From assembly GCA_900539655.1 (NCBI GenBank), contig UQCR01000009.1, positions 1-64,000 on the forward strand: a stretch of DNA of 64,000 bases. Direction: 5' to 3'. A model generated the notes under the pieces. That model searched no databases. It saw nothing but the letters and a program-made list of their open reading frames with translations, and had not been told where the DNA came from. Positions within the stretch are counted from its first letter, which is position 1; every line of letters begins with the position of its first letter. This DNA is from an uncultured Robinsoniella sp. (lineage in GTDB: Bacteria; Bacillota; Clostridia; Lachnospirales; Lachnospiraceae). The position numbers and the translations under genes were made by a program. Below are positions 34,523 to 43,071 of this stretch, in pieces.

Positions 34523-36163
34523 TCAAACGGCTCTTGTCAGCATCTCATGATACTGTTCCGCTATGTTTAATGCATGGTCTCCGATACGTTCAAAATCGGT
34601 CAGCAGCTCGGAAAAGAAGATACTCGCATCTGCGATACATTCACTTTTTCCCATTCTCTCCATCTGCTGCTTCAGATTTTCATTTCTGATATCATCAATT
34701 TTCTGTTCGTCACGGGAAGTTTTCTCCAGCATCGTTTTAATATCCGATACATTGCTTCCTGCCACATCTTCCAGAATCTGAAGACTCATATCACGCATTA
34801 TCAGAATCTCATTTTTTGCCGTATCTGAAAAATTCACATTCATTTTCTTCATGCTCACAGCGTATCCCAGAATGTTCATAGCATGGTCACCGATTCGCTC
34901 CAGGTTGCCCAGAATCTTGTAATACCCGCTGATTTTGACAGAATCTTCCGCTGCCATCTCATGGTGCATCACAGATACAATATACCGGGATACTTCTGCA
35001 TTGAGATAATCAATGTAATCTTCTTTCTGCTCAAGCTCTACTTTTGCATGTGCTGAGCTGTGAAGCACCGCATCAAAACTGCCGGTAACCGTTTCACAGA
35101 CCATATTCCGCATCCGCTCGATCTCCTGGTCAATCTGAGTCAGAACCAGTGCCCCCTGCCCCATTGCATAATGGCTTTCGAAGGGCTGTATGTATTCCAG
35201 ATGAAGCATTTCTTCCTGTTCGCTTTGTTTATCCGGCAGGATCTTTTCAGCCAGATGAGCCATATAGGTTCCAAACGGAAGCAAAAGCAGCGTGGTAACG
35301 ATATTGAATACCGTATGCACATTGGCAATCTGGGATACCGGATTCCCGGGTGTGAGATGCTCCATAAGAATCGTAAATGGAGTTATCAGGCAAATGACGG
35401 TAAATATCAAAGTACCGATAACATTAAACATCAGATGGATGACCGTGGTCCGCTTTGCATTGGTCTTAGTTCCAATAGCCGCTAAAACTGCTGTGATACA
35501 GGTTCCGATATTCTGACCGAACAGAATGTATACTGCGCTGGAAAGAGGAATCATGCCGGTACCAGCCAGAGCCTGCAGAATGCCCACTGACGCGGAGGAG
35601 GACTGTATGACGGCAGTGAAGACAGCACCAATCAAAATACCTACCAGCGGATTGCGGAAAGTAGTCATGAAATGAATAAAGGTCTCTGAATTCTGAAGGG
35701 GAACCATAGCGGATCCCATCATATCCATTCCGATAAAAAGCACACCAAGGCCTGCAAAAATTTCACTGATATGCTTTACTTTTTCATTTTTTACAAAAAG
35801 AATCGCAGCCACACCCAGAAAAGCGATCAGAGGAGCAATCATACCGATATCCAATGCAATCAGCTGTCCGGTAATAGTGGTACCGATGTTGGCACCCATG
35901 ATTACCCATACCGCCTGCTTTAAGGTCATAAGGCCGGAGTTTACAAAGCCAACGACCATAACTGTCGTAGCTGATGAGGATTGGATTACTGCTGTTATGG
36001 CTGCTCCCGCCCAAACACCTTTAAAACGGTTGGAGGTGAGCTTTTCGAGGATTTGTTTCATCTTATTTCCGGCGGCCATCTCTAAACCACTACTCATCAT
36101 CTGCATGCCATATAAAAACAATGCAAGACCGCCCAGAAGCATTAAAATATCAGATAGTTCCAT
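34523..36163 (-). CDS. Na/Pi cotransporter family protein with PhoU-like tail
   Basis: The 546-residue protein has two repeated Na/Pi cotransporter halves (QSSSATTVMVVGFVNSG and QSSSASVGILQALAGTG carry the QSSSA motif) and a cytosolic PhoU-like helical domain (about 345-545). It would move phosphate, or possibly another anion, together with sodium. The ATG at 36163 is preferred because GGGAG lies eight bases before it, within a longer in-frame start five codons upstream. It is the last gene of a unit that begins with a 24-residue leader ORF and a 144-residue membrane protein. The Pst system at the other end of the window is a separate phosphate importer. Confidence 0.92.
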   Translation of the reverse strand: MELSDILMLLGGLALFLYGMQMMSSGLEMAAGNKMKQILEKLTSNRFKGVWAGAAITAVIQSSSATTVMVVGFVNSGLMTLKQAVWVIMGANIGTTITGQLIALDIGMIAPLIAFLGVAAILFVKNEKVKHISEIFAGLGVLFIGMDMMGSAMVPLQNSETFIHFMTTFRNPLVGILIGAVFTAVIQSSSASVGILQALAGTGMIPLSSAVYILFGQNIGTCITAVLAAIGTKTNAKRTTVIHLMFNVIGTLIFTVICLITPFTILMEHLTPGNPVSQIANVHTVFNIVTTLLLLPFGTYMAHLAEKILPDKQSEQEEMLHLEYIQPFESHYAMGQGALVLTQIDQEIERMRNMVCETVTGSFDAVLHSSAHAKVELEQKEDYIDYLNAEVSRYIVSVMHHEMAAEDSVKISGYYKILGNLERIGDHAMNILGYAVSMKKMNVNFSDTAKNEILIMRDMSLQILEDVAGSNVSDIKTMLEKTSRDEQKIDDIRNENLKQQMERMGKSECIADASIFFSELLTDFERIGDHALNIAEQYHEMLTRAV

Positions 36164-36232
36164 TGTATATTCTCCCATTCATGTCATAATATTTACACTG
36201 TAACCTGCACGTATCCGAGAGATACGCCTACT

Positions 36233-36667
36233 TTACAGCGGACGTTTTTTTCCGTCTGACTCATGGGTAATATTCAGCTTATCATAAAACTGACCGGGCA
36301 TGGACGCCCAAAATAAAAATAGCAAAAAAATGCCTCCGCAAAACATCATGGAATAGATGTTCTGAGGCATATACAAATCAGGAATCCAGGATCCAGGTGC
36401 CAGCTCTCCCCGAAACAGATTCAATACCTGGTGAATAAGGACTCTGCCCGGCGGCACAGTATGCTCCATATCCCGCTCGTTTATGGCATGTCTTCCTGCA
36501 TAAATACGATCCTGCTTTTCCGTGCCGGCAGACTGGAAATGATGCATATCCCTGTTTGATGAACCAACCGGGGTAGAACTGTTTCCTGTTCCAGCATACG
36601 CTAAACAGACTGCTGTTAAAATAAAGATCACACAGGCAAATCGCTTAATAATATGAAAGCTTTTCAT
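36233..36667 (-). CDS. Unknown 144-residue membrane protein ahead of the Na/Pi cotransporter
   Basis: Not recognised. It has an N-terminal signal or membrane helix (about 8-26), a polar middle rich in His and Arg (about 27-100) and a second helix (about 106-122; SMMFCGGIFLLFLFWASM) followed by a charged tail ending GKKRPL. This topology puts the middle outside the cell. It starts 3 bp after the stop of a 24-residue ORF and has only a weak RBS of its own, so translational coupling is likely. It ends 69 bp before the cotransporter gene, with a GTATC/GATAC hairpin between and no terminator. A role in transporter regulation is possible but unsupported by sequence. Confidence 0.6.
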   Translation of the reverse strand: MKSFHIIKRFACVIFILTAVCLAYAGTGNSSTPVGSSNRDMHHFQSAGTEKQDRIYAGRHAINERDMEHTVPPGRVLIHQVLNLFRGELAPGSWIPDLYMPQNIYSMMFCGGIFLLFLFWASMPGQFYDKLNITHESDGKKRPL

Positions 36668-36670
36668 CTC

Positions 36671-36745
36671 TTAATACAGCACTGCTGCGCATACCGCGTC
36701 CCTTTTATAAAGAACACAGCCTATATTTTTAATTCTTATGCGCAT
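36671..36745 (-). CDS. 24-codon leader ORF of the phosphate-cotransporter operon
   Basis: The small ORF MRIRIKNIGCVLYKRDAVCA and four further residues (AVLY) has a strong AAGGAG Shine-Dalgarno nine bases before its ATG and ends 3 bp before the next start codon. It is preceded by a good promoter. It carries two Cys and no obvious run of a single amino acid, so classic attenuation is not evident; its translation probably feeds ribosomes to the 144-residue gene. Too short to judge by homology. Confidence 0.5.
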   Translation of the reverse strand: MRIRIKNIGCVLYKRDAVCAAVLY

Positions 36746-36780
36746 AGTATTTTCTCCTTAGTACATTTGTTGCTTTCTCT

Positions 36781-36809
36781 ATTATAATATCACATTTGTT
36801 TTTCTGCAA
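36781..36809 (-). promoter_or_regulatory. Promoter of the leader ORF / Na/Pi cotransporter operon
   Basis: Minus-strand TTGCAG (36804-36809) and TATAAT (36781-36786) have a 17-bp spacer, about 35 bp upstream of the leader ORF. Confidence 0.7.
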
Positions 36810-36956
36810 TCATTTCATGTAGAAATATTGAAACTGAAAGGCATTTCAGATATACACTATATCCCAAATACAGACAGGGAATCATTTCCTGGTTTGCTGA
36901 GGGCTCCCCGGATGCTGAAAGATATGGGATTAATTATTTTTCTGTTCTTTTTTATT

Positions 36957-36983
36957 AAAGGTGACACGTTCTGTCACCTTTTT
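36957..36983. promoter_or_regulatory. Perfect palindrome upstream of tag (operator or attenuator)
   Basis: AAAGGTGACA and TGTCACCTTT form 10-bp perfect arms around CGTTC, followed by TTTTT on the plus strand. As RNA this is a terminator-like hairpin 75 bp before tag; as DNA it is a good operator. No plus-strand gene lies upstream that would need a terminator. The stretch 36810-36956 shows nothing supportable. Confidence 0.6.
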
Positions 36984-37053
36984 GTGATAAAATAATTGTG
37001 TAAGAAACACATGTTAAACATCGTAAAAAGGAAGCAGAAAGGATACTTATTTT

Positions 37054-37620
37054 ATGGATGAAAAAATCAGATGCCCTTGGGCGGGAGACACCCCCATATA
37101 CGTAGATTATCATGACAACGAATGGGGGCGTCCCGAACATGACGATCGCAAGCTTTTTGAAATGTTAACCTTTGAAAGCATGCAGGCTGGACTTTCCTGG
37201 ATTACCGTACTCAAAAAAAGAGAGGCCTTCCGGGAAGCATTTGACGGGTTTGACCCCGCAAAGACAGCCCTTTACGGAGATGCAAAAATCCAGGAACTTA
37301 TGGCTAATGAGAAAATAATCAGAAACCGGCTGAAAATCAATGCCGCCATTAACAATGCAAAAGTTTTTTTGGAGGTTTCCGCAAAGCATGGAAGTTTTGA
37401 TAACATGATCTGGAATTACGTGGATTATACCCCCATTGTAAATCACTGGGAGAAAATGGAGGACATACCTGCCACCACACTGCTCTCCGACCAGATCAGT
37501 AAAGATTTGAAAAAAATGGGCTTTAAATTTTTAGGCTCCACTACGGTTTATTCGTTTATGCAGGCTGTGGGCATGGTGAATGATCATCTTACATCGTGTT
37601 TTCTGTATGAAGAGATCTGA
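37054..37620 (+). CDS. tag: DNA-3-methyladenine glycosylase I
   Basis: The enzyme excises 3-methyladenine from alkylated DNA. The 188-residue protein has the family start RCPWAGDTPIYVDYHDNEWG, ESMQAGLSWITVLKKRE and the C-terminal zinc ligands His and Cys in MVNDHLTSCF. A single gene with its own strong terminator downstream. AAAGGA lies about 11 bases before the ATG. Confidence 0.95.
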   Translation: MDEKIRCPWAGDTPIYVDYHDNEWGRPEHDDRKLFEMLTFESMQAGLSWITVLKKREAFREAFDGFDPAKTALYGDAKIQELMANEKIIRNRLKINAAINNAKVFLEVSAKHGSFDNMIWNYVDYTPIVNHWEKMEDIPATTLLSDQISKDLKKMGFKFLGSTTVYSFMQAVGMVNDHLTSCFLYEEI

Positions 37621-37638
37621 CGGATGCAGCTTAGAACC

Positions 37639-37680
37639 GCAAAACCGCTTGCTCCTTTCATAAGAGCAAGCGGTTTTGCT
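37639..37680. terminator. Bidirectional terminator between tag and the NAGPA-domain gene
   Basis: A perfect 16-bp stem starting GCAAAACCGCTTGCTC has a 9-nt loop and T/A tracts on both sides, between convergent genes. Confidence 0.92.
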
Positions 37681-39027
37681 TTAATTGGTAAAATACAGAA
37701 AATCTGCACAGGGCCGTTCCGCTCCGTCAGAGGGCCTGTTTAGTACCTTTCCGTCGTAATAAAGCGTTGCAGATCCGCCACCATCTAAATTGTAGGCATA
37801 GCGGCATCCTAATTTTTGAAGCTCAGCTATTATTTCATAATGGTTTAACCCAAGTGAATATCCCGGCTTCCTTCCATCGGCAACTAGTAGTACATAATCA
37901 TTTGGTCTAATCATGCCTACCACTGCACGAGGATCTTTGTTGCTTGTGACACCCAAATTTTGAATGATGTCTGGTGGCAGTGCAATTCCATTATTAATCA
38001 GAACCGGTCCAAAATTATAAGTGTCTTTTACACCCATATCCAGAAGGGATTGTCCCCATAATCCCATTGGCGGAGTGAACATTGTTCCATCATTTTTGAC
38101 TGCCATAGTCGTATAACTGGTTGCATAATTACCATAGATCTTACCATTTTTAATGCACATGCCAAGCGGTGACGGCTGTCCTGTAGAATAAGAGAACGCG
38201 CTTCCGTTGATGCCGATGATTCCACCGTTAGAAGATACTGCCTGTGAGGTTAGCTGTCTGGACCCTCCATAGGTTCCGTAAGACATGGCGGAGCGCAGCT
38301 GTCTTGGATTACTGGTCTTAATCCGTGCAACCCAGTACACAGAACCATAATTCTGCTTCTTATTAATCTTCACAGACAACGAACTGCTGCGGTATTCCAG
38401 ATATGTAGCCGTATTAATACTTTTGGTATTCATTTTTCTGGAAGCATCCATTACTCCTTTGGAATTCACATAGTAATAATACTTCCCTTTTTTCAGCCAG
38501 GTGTTCTTTTGCAGTGCGCCGGAACTGGAAAAATAATAATTCTTTTTCTTTACCGCTGTCCACTTTGTTTTCATTACACCATTGGAATCCAGATAGTAGC
38601 GGTCACCCTTTGATGTGATCCAGCCAGTTTTCTTTTTCCCTGATTTGGTATAATAATACCACTTGCCACCAATCTTCTGCCATCCACCTCGGAATTTAGG
38701 AATCCACTTACCATCTTCACCGACAAAATAGCTTTTGATCCATTTATTGGTCACCATGTAGCCTTTCGATCCCAGATAGTAATCTCCTACCCAGCGCTTC
38801 TTCAGCATTTTGCCTTTTCTGTCGAAATAGTACCATTTCTTATTGATCTTTTTCCATTTGTTTTTTACCTTTTTACCGGAAACATAGTAGTACTTCGAAC
38901 TTTTTACCGTCTTCCAGCCAGTCCTCTTTGCCGCCTGTGCCGTGGTATCGCTCAAAGCAAAACCGATCAATACGCAGAATAATAAAAGGATCATCCGCAA
39001 TTGTGTCTTTTTCCTGTTGTACTTCAA
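37681..39027 (-). CDS. Secreted phosphodiester glycosidase-domain (NAGPA) protein with wall-binding repeats
   Basis: With the TTG start at 39027 (AAGGGGGAG seven bases upstream) the protein has 448 residues. It has a signal helix (about 10-30), then a series of roughly 20-residue aromatic repeats of the choline/glucan-binding type (about 35-210; WYYFDRKGKM, YYLDSNGVMKTKW). A NAGPA/DUF2233 domain (about 225-448) follows with GGIIGINGSAF and YAYNLDGGGSATLYYDG. Members hydrolyse GlcNAc-1-phosphodiesters; in Gram-positive bacteria the natural substrate may be a wall polymer such as teichoic acid, which is inference. An ATG 11 codons upstream lies inside a palindrome. Single gene with its own promoter. 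Confidence 0.87.
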   Translation of the reverse strand: MKYNRKKTQLRMILLLFCVLIGFALSDTTAQAAKRTGWKTVKSSKYYYVSGKKVKNKWKKINKKWYYFDRKGKMLKKRWVGDYYLGSKGYMVTNKWIKSYFVGEDGKWIPKFRGGWQKIGGKWYYYTKSGKKKTGWITSKGDRYYLDSNGVMKTKWTAVKKKNYYFSSSGALQKNTWLKKGKYYYYVNSKGVMDASRKMNTKSINTATYLEYRSSSLSVKINKKQNYGSVYWVARIKTSNPRQLRSAMSYGTYGGSRQLTSQAVSSNGGIIGINGSAFSYSTGQPSPLGMCIKNGKIYGNYATSYTTMAVKNDGTMFTPPMGLWGQSLLDMGVKDTYNFGPVLINNGIALPPDIIQNLGVTSNKDPRAVVGMIRPNDYVLLVADGRKPGYSLGLNHYEIIAELQKLGCRYAYNLDGGGSATLYYDGKVLNRPSDGAERPCADFLYFTN

Positions 39028-39050
39028 TGAATAGCTCCCCCTTCTTATTA

Positions 39051-39079
39051 CTAAGAGCATATATAAAATATGCTCTTAG
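39051..39079. promoter_or_regulatory. 12-bp-arm palindrome at the transcription start of the NAGPA gene
   Basis: CTAAGAGCATAT and ATATGCTCTTAG are perfect inverted arms around a 5-bp loop, placed right after the -10 box and before the RBS. It could be a repressor operator or a 5' mRNA hairpin that protects the transcript. Confidence 0.65.
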
Positions 39080-39082
39080 TAG

Positions 39083-39111
39083 ATTTTAACAGAATTGTAA
39101 CATTTTCGCAA
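39083..39111 (-). promoter_or_regulatory. Promoter of the NAGPA-domain gene
   Basis: Minus-strand TTGCGA (39106-39111) and TAAAAT (39083-39088) have a 17-bp spacer. Confidence 0.6.
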
Positions 39112-39182
39112 TAGGAGTATTACAATTCGAGGGAAAACTTTATAAAATTGTTACCGTTAAATTTATTAACATTAACTATAAA

Positions 39183-40472
39183 TTACCGCTGAGCCAGTTC
39201 TTTCGTAATATCTTCCCAGGTAACGCCTCTCTCAACCATGAGCACCATCACATGATACAGGAAATCCGATACCTCATATTTGATTTCTTCCGGATCCGGA
39301 TTTTTTGCTGCAATTACGATTTCCGTAGCTTCCTCTCCAACCTTTTTCAGGATCTTATCAATTCCTTTATCGAAGAGGTAATTTGTATAAGACCCTTCTT
39401 TCGGATGGTCTTTCCGGTCCTTGATTACCGCGTATACATCCTCAAATACTTTCATAGGGTTTGTATTATCATATTCTTTCTTTACCAGATCCCGGTAGAA
39501 GCAGCTTTGGTGCCCCGTATGGCAGGCTGCGCCCACCTGGGATACTTTTGCCAGTATCGTATCGTTATCACAGTCGATCCGAAGTTCTTTTACATACTGC
39601 AGGTGTCCGCTTGTAAGCCCCTTTGTCCAAAGTTCATTGCGGCTTCTGCTCCAGTATGTCATCTTGCCTGTCTTAATCGTAGTATCAAACGCCTGCTCAT
39701 TCATATATGCCATCATCAGCACTTCCTGAGTCTTATAATCCTGAACTACTACAGGCATCATTCCGTCTGAATTCAGTTTAAAGTCCGGCCAGTTAAAGGC
39801 ACTTTCATAGGTATTCACTGAAATGCCGCGCCTCTTCAGTTCAGCCTTTAAATCCATCAGGTCAACTGCAGGGTCAGATAAAAGATTGCCGGATACTCCG
39901 GATACCTGCTCTATGGATAACAGGGCAATCATCTTCTCCTTGTCAAGAAGCGACAGAATCGGAACTGCCCCTACGGATACCTCACTTACTGCCTCGTACA
40001 AATGCAGGTTATCTCCCAATAATAACACTTCACTCGTATAAGTCTCCAGAAGTTCTTTCTGCTCTTTTAACAACGCAAAATTATCTGCACATGCCGCTAT
40101 TTTTTCTTTGCCAAAGCGCTTTGATACTTCCGGCATCAAATCCAGGTTGCTTTTCTTTGCCATATTCAAAAAAGCTTTCTTACAGCCGGCATAAATCAGT
40201 TTTTTTACATCTTCCACTCTTTTTATATTTCCACCGCCCAGGATGGGAATATCGATTTCTCTGGATATCTCTTTGATCAGCTTTAAAGACTGGTCATGTT
40301 CGCTGTCCGTATTGGATAAATCAAAAATGATCAATTCATCTGCACCATTGTTGCTGTAATGCTTTGCAAGCTTAACCACATCCCCGTCTGCAAATACGCG
40401 GTTATCGAAAAATCCTGTAACGGCAATTCCACTTCTAATAAAAATATGAGGTATTAATTTCTTATGTATCAT
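39183..40472 (-). CDS. hisIE: HisIE with a degenerate HisF-like N-terminal domain
   Basis: The 429-residue fusion has three parts. Residues 1 to about 205 resemble the start of HisF (KKLIPHIFIRSGIAVTGFF, ADELIIFDLSNTD, IPILGGGNIKRVEDVKKLI). Residues about 215-325 are phosphoribosyl-AMP cyclohydrolase, HisI (MTYWSRSRNELWTKG, DCDNDTILAKV, CHTGHQSCFYR). Residues about 335-429 are phosphoribosyl-ATP pyrophosphatase, HisE (KKVGEEATEIVIAAK, EVSDFLYHVMVLM). HisI and HisE carry out steps 2 and 3 of histidine synthesis. In the first part the catalytic Asp11 of HisF is Phe11 and the second half lacks the usual phosphate-site motifs, so cyclase activity is not expected. The start codon overlaps the hisB stop. 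Last gene of the operon. Confidence 0.9.
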   Translation of the reverse strand: MIHKKLIPHIFIRSGIAVTGFFDNRVFADGDVVKLAKHYSNNGADELIIFDLSNTDSEHDQSLKLIKEISREIDIPILGGGNIKRVEDVKKLIYAGCKKAFLNMAKKSNLDLMPEVSKRFGKEKIAACADNFALLKEQKELLETYTSEVLLLGDNLHLYEAVSEVSVGAVPILSLLDKEKMIALLSIEQVSGVSGNLLSDPAVDLMDLKAELKRRGISVNTYESAFNWPDFKLNSDGMMPVVVQDYKTQEVLMMAYMNEQAFDTTIKTGKMTYWSRSRNELWTKGLTSGHLQYVKELRIDCDNDTILAKVSQVGAACHTGHQSCFYRDLVKKEYDNTNPMKVFEDVYAVIKDRKDHPKEGSYTNYLFDKGIDKILKKVGEEATEIVIAAKNPDPEEIKYEVSDFLYHVMVLMVERGVTWEDITKELAQR

Positions 40473-41059
40473 TACAAACTCCCTTTCGTTGATAGCACGT
40501 CCAATATTCTGGAATCATAAGTAACTGCTTCATCTAAAGCCTTGGCAAATGCCTTGAACATTGCTTCTGCCATATGGTGATTATTCCCCAGTGTAAGGAC
40601 CTTAATATGCAGGTTCATTGCCGCTGCATAAGAAACTGCATAGAAAAACTCTTTTACCATCTCTGTATCCATATCTCCCATGCGGTCCGCAGTAAAAGCT
40701 CCGTCAAAGGACAGATACGGCCTGCCGCCCAGGTCAATGGCGCAGAGTACCAGAGTTTCATCCATTGGAAGAATAATATCCCCATAGCGGCGTATTCCCT
40801 TTTTGTCTCCAACAGCTTCCCGGATCGCCGTACCCAGTACAATCCCGGTATCTTCAATGGTATGATGACAGTCCACATCCAGATCACCGGTTACCTGAAC
40901 TTTAAGATCGAATAATCCATGCCTGGTAAAGCCATCCAGCATGTGGTCGAAAAAACCTATGCCCGTATGGATATCTGATTTTCCCGTGCCGTCCAGATCC
41001 AAAGTAAGAGTAATCTGGGTTTCCCGGGTGTTTCGTTCTATTGTTTTTTTTCTGGTCAT
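40472..41059 (-). CDS. hisB: Imidazoleglycerol-phosphate dehydratase
   Basis: The enzyme converts imidazoleglycerol phosphate to imidazoleacetol phosphate. The 195-residue single-domain form contains GIGFFDHMLDGFTRHG, DCHHTIEDTGIVLG and NNHHMAEAMFKAFAKAL, which hold the His and Glu ligands of the two manganese ions. There is no histidinol-phosphatase domain. GGAGG precedes the ATG. It is 9 bp after hisD and shares one base with hisIE. Confidence 0.97.
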   Translation of the reverse strand: MTRKKTIERNTRETQITLTLDLDGTGKSDIHTGIGFFDHMLDGFTRHGLFDLKVQVTGDLDVDCHHTIEDTGIVLGTAIREAVGDKKGIRRYGDIILPMDETLVLCAIDLGGRPYLSFDGAFTADRMGDMDTEMVKEFFYAVSYAAAMNLHIKVLTLGNNHHMAEAMFKAFAKALDEAVTYDSRILDVLSTKGSL

Positions 41060-41068
41060 ATATGCCTC

Positions 41069-42361
41069 CTATTTTTCGAAGCGGACTTTAATAGAGTTTG
41101 CATGGGCGGTAAGCTGTTCTGCTGTTGCAAATTTAATAATATCCTCATGAATTGGCTCCAGCGCTTCCCTGGAATAATAAATAATACTGGATTTTTTTAT
41201 AAAATCATCCACACTTAAAGGTGAAAAGAACTTTGCAGTTCCATTCGTAGGTAATACATGGTTTGGTCCGGCAAAATAATCCCCCAAAGGCTCACTGCTG
41301 TATTCCCCGATAAAAATTGCCCCGGCATTTTTTATTTTGGTCATGACCTGGAACGGATCCTTCGTTACAATTTCCAAATGCTCCGAAGCGATTTCATTTA
41401 CCGTTTCAATTGCATCCTCCATATTTTCCGCGATTAAAATATAGCCGTAATTATCAAGAGATTTCTGGATAATTTCTTTTCTGGATAACTCTGCCGTAAA
41501 ATCATCCACTTCTTTTGAAACTTTCTCTGCCAGGTCCCGGCTGGTTGTAATCAGAATTGCAGAAGCCATTTCATCATGCTCCGCCTGAGATAACAGGTCA
41601 GCCGCAACAAATCTGGGATTGGCTGTCTCGTCTGCAAGAACGAGTATTTCACTGGGACCTGCTACAGAATCAATGCTCACATGTCCATACACCGCTTTTT
41701 TCGCCAGTGCCACATAAATATTGCCTGGACCTACAATCTTGTCAACTTTCGGAATGCTTTCCGTTCCAAATGCAAGGGCAGCGATTGCCTGGGCACCGCC
41801 AGCCTTATATACTTCATCCGCTCCTGCCTCATGTGCAGCCACAAGAGTGGAGGGATTTACTTTTCCATCTTTTCCAGGTGGAGTTGTCATAATAATCTTC
41901 TCTACGCCGGCTGCCCTGGCTGGCACAATATTCATCAGCACCGATGACGGATAAACCGCTTTTCCTCCCGGGACATAAACTCCTACTTTAGACAGTGGAG
42001 TCACCTTCTGCCCCAGCATAGTTCCGTCCGGTTTGCTGTCAAACCAGCTGTACTGGCGCTGTTTTTCATGATAAGAACGGATATTTACTAATGCCTTGCG
42101 GATAACCTCTACCAGACCTTCATCCACCTGTTCATAAGCTTCCTGTATTTCATCCTCCGTCACCCGGATATTCTCTGCACTTATATCTGCTCCGTCAAAA
42201 CGCTTTGTATAATCAAATACTGCCTGATCCCTGTCACTCTTTACATTAGAGATAATCTCTGCAACACGGCCTTCAAACTCACCATAGCTGTTTGGACTCC
42301 GTTTTAAAAGGTCTTCCAGTACATTCTGCATGGTATCTTTCGTCAATTCAACAATTCTCAT
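41069..42361 (-). CDS. hisD: Histidinol dehydrogenase
   Basis: The enzyme oxidises histidinol in two NAD-dependent steps to histidine. The 430-residue protein has the family motifs VGVYVPGGKAVYPSS, GAQAIAALAFGTESIPKVDKIVGPGN, DSVAGPSEILVLAD, LLSQAEHD and GPNHVLPT, including the zinc ligands. A strong GGAGGAGG RBS precedes the ATG. It lies between hisG and hisB. Confidence 0.97.
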   Translation of the reverse strand: MRIVELTKDTMQNVLEDLLKRSPNSYGEFEGRVAEIISNVKSDRDQAVFDYTKRFDGADISAENIRVTEDEIQEAYEQVDEGLVEVIRKALVNIRSYHEKQRQYSWFDSKPDGTMLGQKVTPLSKVGVYVPGGKAVYPSSVLMNIVPARAAGVEKIIMTTPPGKDGKVNPSTLVAAHEAGADEVYKAGGAQAIAALAFGTESIPKVDKIVGPGNIYVALAKKAVYGHVSIDSVAGPSEILVLADETANPRFVAADLLSQAEHDEMASAILITTSRDLAEKVSKEVDDFTAELSRKEIIQKSLDNYGYILIAENMEDAIETVNEIASEHLEIVTKDPFQVMTKIKNAGAIFIGEYSSEPLGDYFAGPNHVLPTNGTAKFFSPLSVDDFIKKSSIIYYSREALEPIHEDIIKFATAEQLTAHANSIKVRFEK

Positions 42362-42385
42362 AATGACCTCCTCCGTTTTCTGCTC

Positions 42386-43021
42386 TTACAAAACTGCTTT
42401 TAAATCCGTTAAAATCTTAGTAATTCTATCATTTTCCATTTTCATGCTTACCTGATTTACCACCACCCTTGCAGATAACGGGCAGATCTCTTCTAAGATC
42501 TCCAGACCGTTTTCCTTAAGCGTGGATCCTGTCTCCACAATATCCACGATCACTTCCGAAAGTCCCACAATCGGTGCTAACTCAATCGAGCCGTTGAGTT
42601 TAATGATCTCCACCGTCTGATGCTTTTTATTATAAAAATAATCTTTTGCAATATTTGGATATTTAGTTGCTACCCGGATCAATTCCTGATGCTTTAATAA
42701 TTCCCTCGCAGATGCCGGACCGCAGACACACATCCTGCATTTGCCGAATCCCAGATCCAGTACTTCATACAGCTTTCTCTGTTCCTCCGCGATCGTATCC
42801 TTTCCTACAATACCGATGTCAGCCGCACCATACTCTACGTAAGTGGGCACATCCGGTCCTTTTGACAGGAAAAATTTAAGCTTCTGCTCTTCATTCACAA
42901 AAATAAGCTTTCTGCTGGTTGGATCTTTCATTTCTTCACAGGTAATTCCTATCTTTTCAAAGACCTCCAGGGTCTGTTTCGCCAATCGTCCCTTTCCAAG
43001 GGCAAACGTTAAATATCTCAT
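42386..43021 (-). CDS. hisG: ATP phosphoribosyltransferase, short form
   Basis: This is the first committed step of histidine synthesis. The 211-residue length is that of the short HisG, which lacks the C-terminal regulatory domain and needs HisZ. Motifs include ALGKGRLAKQTLEVFEKIG, GAADIGIVGKDTI and DIVETGSTLKENGLE. The ATG at 43021 (MRYLTFALG) has GGAGG six bases upstream; an ATG two codons earlier directly abuts the GGAGG. HisZ is encoded 50 bp upstream. Confidence 0.96.
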   Translation of the reverse strand: MRYLTFALGKGRLAKQTLEVFEKIGITCEEMKDPTSRKLIFVNEEQKLKFFLSKGPDVPTYVEYGAADIGIVGKDTIAEEQRKLYEVLDLGFGKCRMCVCGPASARELLKHQELIRVATKYPNIAKDYFYNKKHQTVEIIKLNGSIELAPIVGLSEVIVDIVETGSTLKENGLEILEEICPLSARVVVNQVSMKMENDRITKILTDLKAVL

Positions 43022-43071
43022 TATCATCCTCCAGTACTGCATCTACTGCAGCTTAAAATCAGTTTATCATT

